Shown: piece after piece, positions 36,703 to 48,700 of the stretch
How positions within the stretch are numbered: the first letter of the stretch is position 1
Layout: each line of letters starts with the position of its first letter
Assembly: GCA_020650975.1 (NCBI GenBank)
Contig: JAIPMN010000615.1
Coordinates: 1 to 64,000 of the forward strand
Length of the DNA stretch: 64,000 nt
Direction: 5' to 3'
Source: Apostichopus californicus
Lineage: Eukaryota; Echinodermata; Holothuroidea; Aspidochirotida; Stichopodidae
Notes under the pieces: model-generated
The model's database searches: none
Told to the model about the DNA's origin: nothing
The model's input: only the letters and a program-made list of their open reading frames with translations
Position numbers and translations under genes: made by a program

Positions 36703-39700
36703 AATGAAGTCAAATACTTGTCTGTACCAAAGAGTCTGTTCCAGGGCACATCTGTGGCGGTTTCTTTTGTGGCAGGTAGTAATTTTTTAAATTGATTTTT
36801 ATAATTAGTCTGAAAAAGGATGACACTTAATTGTTCTGTTTTTTTTCCAGATTATTGAGTATTACGTGGAAGTGTAATGGTCCACTTTATGAGGGGTACT
36901 AATCATTATAGTAGAACCTCAGGATGTTATGTTACCGCTTTAATGTCCATTTTTGGTTTAGATGATAATCGTAACCTATGTTCATGCTGGCGTATATGTG
37001 CGTGTGTGTGTGGGTTGGTGTGTTTGTGACGCCCAGCTTGTAAACATGATATCTCAAGAAGGGAAGCTTAGATAGATCGTATATTTTGTGTGTAAAAGTA
37101 CATTAGTGAGTACAAGAAGCCTATTGTTTTTGGTGGAATTCAAAGGTCATTTGGGGTCACCAGGGGTCAAATTGTGAAAACCTTGTCAACATGATATCTC
37201 AAGAAGAGAAGCTTGGACAGATGTCATATTTTTTTTGTGACTAGAAAAACCTTATGTAGGACAAATAGCCTATTGTTTTTTGTGGAGGTCAAAGGTCGTT
37301 TGGTGTCACCAGGGGTCAAATTCTGAAAACTTGTAAATAATATCTTAAGAGAGGAAGCTTAGACAGATCTAATATTTTGCATGAGGAGAACCTTATTGAG
37401 GACAAGCAGTCCATTGTTTTTTTTAAGGTCATTTGAGGTCATCAGAGGTAAAATTATGAAAACCTTTTAAACATTATATCTCAATATTGGAAGCTTGGGC
37501 AGATCTCATACTTGGTAAGAAGGTGTATAACATTGAGTAATAGAAGCCTTTTGATATTGTTGGAGGTCAAAAATGTCATTTGAAGTCACAAATGCCAAAC
37601 CGTTACTTCACTTCCCTCTTACCTGTCTCTGTTCACTAACGCACCTTCCTAAACATAATATCGCAATCTGAGAAGCTTGGACAGATCACATATTTTGTAT
37701 GTTATTGTACCACATTGAGTACAACAAGGCTAACGTTGTGGGCGGAGGTTAATGGTCGTTTGAGTTCACCGGGGGTCAAATTGTGCGAACCATGATTTGA
37801 AGGACAGATGTCATATTTAGTATGTTGATGTATCACATTTAGCACAAGAAGCCTATTGCTGAAGTCAATGGTCATTTCAGGACAGCCTGCGTCATTATGA
37901 ATTTATTGTTTGTCACATCACACTGCTTTACTAAGATCGAGTATGTTGTACACCCTCATTATATTGTACAGTACGTCAGATTCATGAAGAAAACTGCTCA
38001 TGTTAAATCATCGAAACCACAATGCATTTTGGCATTCTGGTTTTCCCATGCAAAAATACAGATACTCAACTGGCCAGTTGGAATGTCATTGTCAGTAGTA
38101 ATGAAACAAGCAGCTACTGTGGATAGTTAAGAAAGTAAAAACAACCATTTTCAAAACCTACGCTGACCGCTGCCCCACTGTACACTGATTGCAAGCTGAA
38201 TCAACTCAACACTTTGCCTTGACTTTTATTTTATTTGGAATAACAGATTTCAACACTTTCAGATGTATTATGACTTGGATTGTCAAGATGGTACCTTTTA
38301 GTCACTAGTAGTGAGATGGTATAAATTTGGAGACGTATCCAATAATATTCTTCTCTAACTTTCTTTTGCCAACAAATTGAAGGTGTCAGATTCTGTTGAT
38401 TGGTAACTGAGCAATCATGAAACCATTTAAAAGTCTGAAAGTTTACGCAGTACAAATTTCTATACATACTTGGCTTTGATTAATCATTCAAGGGGACGAA
38501 GAAGCCAAAGACGATAAGGTGGAATACACTTTAAACTGGGAGCTACGATACACTCAATGTGAAGGAATCCATCGTCAAGTAGTAAGTGTGATTTTCTTGT
38601 TTTGTTGTTGTTCATGATTACCTTTGTAGTCCTGACGGTGTGTTGTCATGTGTGTTCTTGTGCATGAGCAATGTGAACAATGGATAACCTTGTCATAGTG
38701 TAGAATAAAATTGTTCTTTATCTTCAGTGATCTATTCATTCAATGCAGTGAAAGGCAGAATAATTCATGTCTAAATTGTAACACCTTTTGTCATTTGGTG
38801 ATTTTATTCTCCTTTTTCGTCTTGGTTATAAAAATTATGTTTAAAGGTAAATTTTAATTTTAATTTGTTTTATATACTTTGGTCCAAGAAAGTTGGACAA
38901 ATGCCTTCTGTATGTCCAGTGGAATGCTATATGGTACAATTAAAAGCTATACAGCAATATTGTAAAGCAAGACATGATATTTTTAGCTTAGATAGCTAAC
39001 AAGCTGATTGTAGTGAAAGTGAAACCCTCCCTGACAAAATTTAGGTGGAAGATACCAAAGAGAATTGCACAGAAAAATTTTCTGCTCTTGAATGAATTGA
39101 GCAACATATGATTGGTCTATTGATATCTCCATTCAATGGAATATTCCCGGTGGCTGAAGTTGATTCTTTTACTTTGTGCTGAAAAGATATGATTTTAATA
39201 TTAATTTTGTGGTATTTTGTGAATGCATCTGTCAAGAACAGAGTGAATGATGTCATTGCAGCAATTCAGCTGAAAATGGTCTTGTTTGGCCTTAAAATAT
39301 TTAACCCACTTGTTCATGAAGGAGTAACATATTTCTACAGAAAAGTTGTGTTTTGATGAAATTCCAAATACTGTACTGAAAAACTTTTCCGACAAATCAA
39401 CGAGAACATCATAATAGAAGAGTGAAGCTGTTGAAGAATGTTTCCTGTGTTGACATCGTAGACGACCTTCTGTCAAACCAGAATAAATTTCATTCAATCA
39501 GCCGTATCTTGCGTGTGGAATATTTTTCCTTTCCATAATAGTCTCACATGGTCTGCCACTGGAATATCCCTTGTTGTACCTTTATCAATTTGCCAATGAA
39601 TCTATTTAAGTGTGTGTGCAGTTGCAGTCTGTTCCTTCTGGTGGGCTACTGCTATTTCACAGAGCTGAAATTAGAAAACATGTTGCGTTGTAGCACCGAT

Positions 39701-42700
39701 AGGCTTGCTCCTGGCAGTAGCCAGTATGATTGTAAAATTGCCCGGGTATATGTACCATAGTTGATGATTGCTGATTTCTGACATCATGCGATCTGTTATC
39801 TGTGTGGAAAGCAGTTGTGCAAGTTTTTATTCCTTGCTGAAGGTAATGACGTCGTCGTGTGTAATTCTGTTTACATGTATTTGTGTGTGTATATGTGGAA
39901 TGTTAACTCCCATCAGGTCTTGATTCTACATAAAGCTATTTTAACACAAAGATATTGCATAATGTCATCTTGCAAATTTTGTTAAGATATTTTACGGCTT
40001 CGAGGCAACAGCAAAATCAAACAACTGATGCAGCTTTTCATTAGTCCTCATGTGTAGAAGACCTGTGTGTAATTTCTTTGGGAAAGGTGTCTGGAAATTC
40101 AGTATTCCAAAGAGCTGAGTGAAGGTCATGCTCCCATTGAATTTCAGGCAAATCCTGAACTTTTGTCTTTCCTGCTGCTTTTTATAATACATTCAGGCTA
40201 ATAGTTCGGATGCCTTGGATAACCTCTTCAACGCACATGAGACTATGTTTGCAATGGAGAATTACATCACAGTTACAAATGCTAACAGCAGCTGGTTTGG
40301 TAGCGCTACACCAGAAGGGTCTTTGGGAGTAAGTGTAAAAACCATTTGTTAAGTTTTTCATTCATCCCTCTCAGTAGAAGTGAATTGGAATGGTCCAAAA
40401 CATTTGCTACCTGGTACCCATTTGCTTTATATCCAGGGGTCAGTCCTGTTGGTAAGTGCAAACCTAGAAATGGCAAACCTTTAGAGGATTTTTTCTGGTT
40501 GTCGCTATGACAACCAGGTCTTACTTATTTGGTTGCTTAACAGTAAATTTGGGTTGTCCTAAAAAAAGTAGCAAAATAACAATGCACGACCAATATGTAC
40601 ACTGTAGAAGAGATGTGCCGGTTTGTTGAATAAAAACACCAGCTTTTGTGGCCATTATATCTCCATTTTAGGTGGATCATAGGTCTAAAGTTCCAATATT
40701 GTAGTTTTATTTCAAATATCTCCAAACTGATAGAGGAGGACACCAATTATAATGTTACCTACAAAGGGTATTTAGTTACAATGCAATCTTTATTCAATGT
40801 AAACAACTAACCATCCACTAGACAACCTACGAAGCTGACTTTGGTCTTTCAAACGAGAAATTTGGTGATATTGGACCACCGGACAACCATCTGAAATGTG
40901 CCTGGAATGAGAATATTTTCCCAGCTGTACGCCAAATAAAAAAATTGGTTAGCCATTTACACCTCCTTTGGAGTATCAGATGTGTTGAGACATTTGTCTT
41001 GTGTCTTGCGTCTCAAGTATTGACTTTCACCTGTGTCAAGTCGATGACATGTACTGGCAGTTGGTGGATTCTAAAAATACATTTCAAGTACCATACTGTA
41101 GCTCTGTCTACACTCTTAATTTCTTTACTTTCGATTGTCGGACATAGTCTGTCTGCCAGGTTGAACTCAACTTTGAAGTTTCTGCACCAAAGTACTAAAA
41201 TATCACGACATGGTGACAAACAAGCTGATATTGATGATTGAAAATCGGTATTTGCAGTACGAAGGCCTCACAAATTTGAGCTATTGACTGGCGAAATACC
41301 AGAGTATTTTGCATTTCCCCCTACAAAAAAAAAGGGTGCTGGCAATTATCTGCTAGTAGACATTAAGAAGTTGAACAGATGCTAAGTAGGTGAACGATTT
41401 TTCTTCCAAACATCCACATGATTACCATACTTAATTAACATAAGCTCAATATTATTACTGCTGATTGCCAGCAAATATTTTGACATTTTTTTAGCAAACG
41501 GCTGACATTGTAAAATTCTAGGACTGATACGGTACTCATAATCTTTTATTTCTTTTACTTGTAATAAGTACTGCTAAGATTGCACCTCCAGTGAAGATTA
41601 TTATCAGGATTTTACATCTTATTTTTATCTTGCGTTGAACTTACAGGTATCATATACGCCAGTTTGTTATGCTACGGACACAAAAACAGCATTTAAAAAT
41701 TGTCAAAAGGTAAGTTCAAAGTCTTGTTTCACATTTGTGCATTTTGTCGTGAAAGGTTGTTATTAGCATCTACAGCATCCAGGTATAGTATCGAAATGAG
41801 ACCAAAATATAGCACAAAAAAACATAAAAACCATAAAATCTAAAAGAGATAATATAGTGAGTGCAGGAATGCTAGATTGTCTTTAATAGAAGTCAAAGGA
41901 TACTTGACATTAAGAGCAGCTGAAGCCCGTAAATCTTGCACACCGGAGCCTAGTGTTGCATGCCATTACAAACACGAGACTAAACCGATCCTTATTAACT
42001 CTACACTGCAATTTGGCACTATGGTGTAAATATTCACACAATAATGGCAACGTAATTATTTTGCAAAATTTTTTGGCCTGCTCACTTTTGATTGGGCAGT
42101 TGAATTTTTTTTTTAAACATAAACACAGTGTCCTATGTTGAACAATATATACTTATTCTGTTTTATCTCTTTTAATATTTGACACCTTTTGCTAATTCTT
42201 ATTGTTTAAATAATTTCTATATTTTGATAATTCTTATATTTGAGATTATTCTTATATTTTTGATAGTTCTTTTATTTCCATTTTTTATCGATTTTGTAGT
42301 TGTCTCCACTTTACAGCTTTAATTGTTTAGTATCTGTACATTTAATTTGTTTTTGTATTGCTATGTTTTACTTTTTATGTATAACGTTTAATGTAAAAAG
42401 CAGGGCCTTATTGGAAACCAGCTTTTGCTGAATAAGCAACCCTGGATAAAAATGTGAATAAATAAAAAATAAATAAATAACAAACACACACACAAAGGTC
42501 AGCTCAAACAGTAACGTTAATTGGATGCATACATGTGTGACTAGATGTGGTAACCTCTTGAGACACAAAGAAGAAGACTACACCAGTGAAAGAGTTTCGC
42601 TTGATTCAATACAGCCTGGTGCAGTCTTGGCTTTAAACCGGCCAGCAAAGTGAAGAACTGAAGGGTATTTGCAAAATTTGTCCTTGAAATGGCCCTGTTG

Positions 42701-45700
42701 TTCTAGACAGGTGTTACCTGATGGTGTTGGACAAAGAGACTGTGTAAAATATTTACCCCAGTGTACAGCGTAATGTACAGTCGTAAACGAAAAAGCTGTG
42801 TCTGTGCATGCATGCATCCAAGTAACTTTTTAATGGGATTGTATTCATGGGGTACCAATGTCTTTGTTTGAGTTTTTTAACTTGTTCCATCTCTGGGAAT
42901 GGGTCAAAATATTTGCCTTTAAAGGTACATGATCCTCATGCTTGAGTTATATTCTCTATGCAAAAGTGCCCCCAAAAAAGTGTATTGTTTAGACCGTCGA
43001 GATTGAATGCATAATGAGTCATTAATTCCGAATGTAAAGCTTGGAACGTATAGCTTGGATGGTACTGTATGTAGATCCACCTTTGTGATTGCAAAAATGT
43101 TGTTAAATTGGTGGATGTCAAACTTCATTTTACATTAAATGCCGTCCTATAAAATATGTCACTATATATTAACTTTGGTAAAAATCTTTTTCATAATGAA
43201 CCAACCTCATTTTCTGTGAAAGTAACACAGAAAAGTTCTCATTTTTGAATCATTCCCTTTTCCTTTTTCTTTTGACATCAGGGCATACAATACGAAAACG
43301 TAAGTAGTGCCTAGTTTTCGATTTATGTATAAATTTATATTACTGACAATACATTAATAGGGCAGTGTTGTGACTTGCAACATAATCTCATCAATGGATT
43401 AATATCTCACACAGACAACATGGATTGGTTTCTGTCTTTCATGGTGTCTGAAACATGAGAGATTGTATAAGTAACATTAAAAAGTGAGCTGAGTTACGAC
43501 ATCACTTATGTTCTTAGTCCTTCCATCGCCAGGATAGAAATGAAAAACCCAATAATGTGAAGCCCTACAACTCAAATGATAATTTCCAGTTGTGTTTCTA
43601 CTTTATGTTACACTGTGGAGCCCCATTTGACTGGGGGGGGGGGGGTNNNNNNNNNNCCCCCCCCCCCCCAACGCTGAACACCAGAGAGAAATGTCAGAGA
43701 TGTTATTTCGGAGATCCTGTTACAGTCATAAACTTTATTGTTTTCTTCTACAAGTAATAGAAAGCAACTTGAGTAGAATAGCGGCAATCAAATGTTCAAA
43801 GAACCATAAGTTTCAGAAAGTAGGTTTAGCATGAAATGTTGAGATGATCCCTGAATGTTATTTATAAAGGAATGCAAATACTCATTGTTCTGGTAATCCC
43901 TGAATGACATAATCAGCTCAAAGGGTAATCCCCATGTATATAGGTCAGGTGATATCTTTGCCGAGCAATAAGCACAAACGTTTATTTCGCCTGCTCATAC
44001 GTTTACTAGCCTCAGTGCATATGAATTCCCTATTTCTTGTGAAGCATTAGTTACCTTATAATTACTTGAATAAAATAGTAAATCATGAACATGTATATAT
44101 GAATGCTTGAAATAAAGGGATAATAATCACTTACGTAAGAAGATATGGTGCAATGTCTATCCTTTTCCAAAGTGACTAAACAACCGTCATGTTTGGATGA
44201 CTTTTACGTCTTCTTCTCAAAACTTGTTCACTTAAAACATGAGACACATTACAAGCTAACACAGTCATGAGTTAACATAAGGCCTTGGATACAAAGTATT
44301 TTTACGAATGAAATGGAAATGGATTGTTTCATGTTCTTATCAAAACTATATTACACAAGAGGCATAATCTATGCACCCAATGTTCTTCTTCATCTATAAC
44401 TTTGCCTAGAGCTACCAACAGATCAGACAGGATGGTGACATTTAACCTGAAAATGAGAGAGTAATGTCAAAGACGTTATCCCGTTACAGTCACTATGCCC
44501 TGTATACTCCGTAGTCTGATGTCACATCAAATTAATTTTTTTGAGAGGGGGGTGGCAAGGGGAAGACTTGTGCCCATTACATGTATACCATAACTTAGAT
44601 GTATGCCAGTGTTGTAATGACTCAAATATGTGACTCAACTATAAGAGACTCATAAATCATAATGGCAAAACAGTTAAGTGGTATAATGGTTACACCTGTT
44701 GTCAGCAAGATGTGTTCCCGTACACTATGTATACAATAGTGATGTATTTAGATTTCAGCCAGTGACCAGCTGCATTGTTCTCTAGTTTGGGGAACTAATG
44801 TATTTGTGATGGGTCTTCCAAAATCTTAAGTAACACATATTTAAGTATAGCAAACAACACTGTGACTGTAAACAACATTTTTTTTACGATTGCATATGAG
44901 AGGCTTGCCTCAAATAATGAGGGACTTGAAGTTACTAAACTGAGATAACCAGGGAAGCAAAGAGACTTGACATGAACAAGCAGGAACTGCTTTACACTAT
45001 GAATCCTTGTTTTGTAAAAATCTGCTCTCATCATGTTTTCATATTGTGTAAATATATTATTCTTGCTTTCTACAGCCTGATGCCGGGCAACCTGACACAG
45101 TAAGTCCTTGCTCCTTCTCCTTGAAAGTCATTTACATTGTCTTACTTTGTACATTCTTCATGTGGACATCTGTGGTGTCTTCTGCATGATGCAATAGATT
45201 GAGTAATTTAACTTTTATTCTTTCTTTTTACAGCCTGTTGCAGAGGCAAAAGTAAGTCCTTACTCCTACTCAAAAAGTCAAAAACATTATCTTACTTAGT
45301 ACATTCTTCNTGTGGGCATCTGTGGTCTCTTCTGCGTAATGCAATAGGTTGAGTAATTTCAAAAGATTTTCCATTTATATCTTATAGACATGAAGTGAAG
45401 AACCCTTCTTCTATGCTGTTTTAGTATGTTTATCTATGAATCTGTGCTATCTAAAAATCTTCTTTTATCATGTTTTTTTTAAACAGTTAGTCCTTGCCCC
45501 TTCTCGCCGAAAGTCATTAACATTGTCTCACTTAGTATATTCTTCATGTGGACATCTGTTGTCTCTTCTGCATAATGCAATAGATTGAGTACTTCAAAAA
45601 GATTTTCAGTTTACATCAAATAGACATGAAGTGAAGAACTCTTCTCCTATGCTGTTTTAGTATGTTTTACTATGAATCTGTGCTATCTAAAAATCTTCTT

Positions 45701-48700
45701 CTATCATATTTGTGTTATTTTGAACATGTATTATTCTTGCTTTCTACAGCCTGATGCAGGGCAACCTGACACAGTAAGTCCTTGCTCCTTCTCCTCGAAA
45801 GTCATTTACATTGTCTTACTTTGTACATTCTTCATGTGGACATCTGTTGTCGCATCTGCATCATGCAATAGATTGAGTAATTTAATTTTTATTCTTTCTT
45901 TTTACAGCCTGTTGCAGAGGCAAAAGTAAGTCCTTACTCCTACTCAAAAAGTCAAAAACATTATCTTACTTAGTACATTCTTCATGTGGGCATCTGTGGT
46001 CTCTTCTGCGTACTGCAATAGGTTGAGTAATTTAAAAGATTTTCCATTTATATCTTATAGACATGAAGTGAAGAACCCTTCTTCTAATGCTGATTTAGAA
46101 TGTTTATCTATGAATCTGTGCTATCTAAAAATCTTCTTTTATCATGTTTTTTTTAAACAGTAAGTCCTTGCCCCTTCTCGTTGAAAGTCATTAACATTGT
46201 CTCACTTAGTATATTCTTCATGTGGACATCTGTTGTCTCTTCTGCATAATGCAATAGATTGAGTACTTCAAAAAGATTTTCAGTTTACATCAAATAGACA
46301 TGAAGTGAAGAACTCTTCTTCTATGCTGTTTTAGTATGTTTTACTATGAATCTGTGCTATCTAAAAATCTTCTTCTATCATATTTATGTTATTTTGAACA
46401 TGTATTATTCTTGCTTTCTACAGCCTGATGCCGGGAAACCTGACACAGTAAGTCCTTGCTCCTTCTCCTCGAAAGTCATTTACATTGTCTCACTTAGTAT
46501 ATTCTTCATGTGGACATCTGTTGTCTCTTCTGCATTATGCAATTGATTGAGTAATTTAAAAAGATTTTCCATTTACATCTTATAGACATGAAGTGAAGAA
46601 CTCTTCTCCTATGCTGTTTTAGTATGTTTTACTATGAATCTGTGTNATGTATTATTCTTGCTTTCTACAGCCTGATGCCGGGAAACCTGACACAGTAAGT
46701 CCTTGCTCCTTCTCCTCGAAAGTCATTTACATTGTCTTACTTTGTACATTCTTCATGTGGACATCTGTTGTCTCATCTGCATCATGCAATAGATTGAGTA
46801 ATTTAATTTTTATTCTTTCTTTTTACAGCCTGTTGCAGAGGCAAAAGTAAGTCCTTACTCCTACTCAAAAAGTCAAAAACATTATCTTACTTAGTACATA
46901 CTTCGTGTGGGCATCTGTGGTCTCTTCTGCGTACTGCAATAGGTTGAGTAATTTAAAAAGATTTTCCATTTATATCTTATAGACATGAAGTGAAGAACCC
47001 TTCTTCTATGCTGTTTTAGTATGTTTATCTATGAATCTGTGCTATCTAAAAATCTTCTTTTATCATGTTTTTCTTAAACAGTAAGTCCTTGCCCCTTCTC
47101 CTCAAAAGTCATTAACATTGTCTTATTTAGTACATTCTTCATGTGGACATCTGTTGTCTCTTCTGCATAATGCAATAGATTGAGTACTTCAAAAAGATTT
47201 TCAGTTTACATCAAATAGACATGAAGTGAAGAACTCTTCTCCTATGCTGTTTTAGTATGTTTTACTATGAATCTGTGCTATCTAAAAATCTTCTTCTATC
47301 ATATTTGTGTTATTTTGAACATGTATTATTCTTGCTTTTTACAGCCTGATGCCGGGCAACCTGACACAGTAAGTCCTTGCTCCTTCTCCTCGAAAGTCAT
47401 TTACATTGTCTTACTTTGTACATTCTTCATGTGGACATCTGTTGTCGCATCTGCATCATGCAATAGATTGAGTAATTTAATTTTTATTCTTTCTTTTTAC
47501 AGCCTGTTGCAGAGGCAAAAGTAAGTCCTTACTCCTACTCAAAAAGTCAAAAACATTATCTTACTTAGTACATTCTTCGTGTGGGCATCTGTGGTCTCTT
47601 CTGCGTACTGCAATAGGTTGAGTAATTAAAAAGATTTTCCATTTATATCTTATAGACATGAAGTGAAGAACCCTTCTTCTATGCTGTTTTAGTATGTTTA
47701 TCTATGAATCTGTGCTATCTAAAAATCTTCTTTTATCATGTTTTTTTTAAACAGTAAGTCCTTGCCCCTTCTCCTCGAAAGTCATTTACATTGTCTTACT
47801 TAGTACATTCCTCATGTGGACATCTGTTGTCTCTTCTGCATAATGCAATTGATTGAGTACTTCAAAAAGATTTTCCATTTACATCTTATAGACATGAAGT
47901 GAAGAACTCTTCTCCTATGCTGTTTTAGTATGTTTTACTATGAATCTGTGCTATCTAAAAATCTTCTTCTATCATATTTATGTTATTTTGAACATGTATT
48001 ATTCTTGCTTTCTACAGCCTGATGCCGGGAAACCTGACACAGTTAGTCCTTGCTCCTTCTCCTAGAAAGTTATAAACATTGTCTTATTTAGTACATTCTT
48101 CATGTGGACATCTGTTGTCTCTTATGCATAATGCAATAGATTGAGTAATTTAAAAAGATTTTCAGTTTACATCAAATAGACATGAAGTGAATAACTCTTT
48201 TTCTATGCTGTTTCAGTATGTGTTACTATGAATCTGTGCTATCTAGAAATCTACTTTTATCATGTGTGTGTTATTTTCAAAATATATTATTCTTGCTTAG
48301 GAGATGTGTGTTTTCATTGAAAGCAGTCCTATTATCAACCATCACCACATTAAATGAGTGTATGAATAAAAATTAACATTGCTGGTGCTTTAGTAGAGTA
48401 TGAGATTTAGTTTGTAGTGGTCCAGGGAGTTGCTGTCTACAAACTCTACATGAGGATTAGTTGATTGCCCAATACCGAGTGTATTGGCATAAAATGGAAC
48501 TGCTCACAAAGGTTTTAATCAACCAAACCTGACTGCGTATCTTGACATTTGACCTCTCTCCGTCAGAGGACTACAGGGTTGGCTGTACACCACTTTATGA
48601 CAAAAACGAAGCAATAAGTGCAACAGTTCAGTCATTGTCAACTTGTTATTGAGGACAATAGCTGACTGTAGCAATGAGAACAGCATGTATGACACTGAAG

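Noticed and set aside
45672-45929. 85-codon frame MNLCYLKIFF, repeated at 47267, 49345 and elsewhere
   Set aside because: It runs through splice acceptors, microexons and donors of the TMEM87 array. The repetition is that of the intron unit, not of a protein gene.
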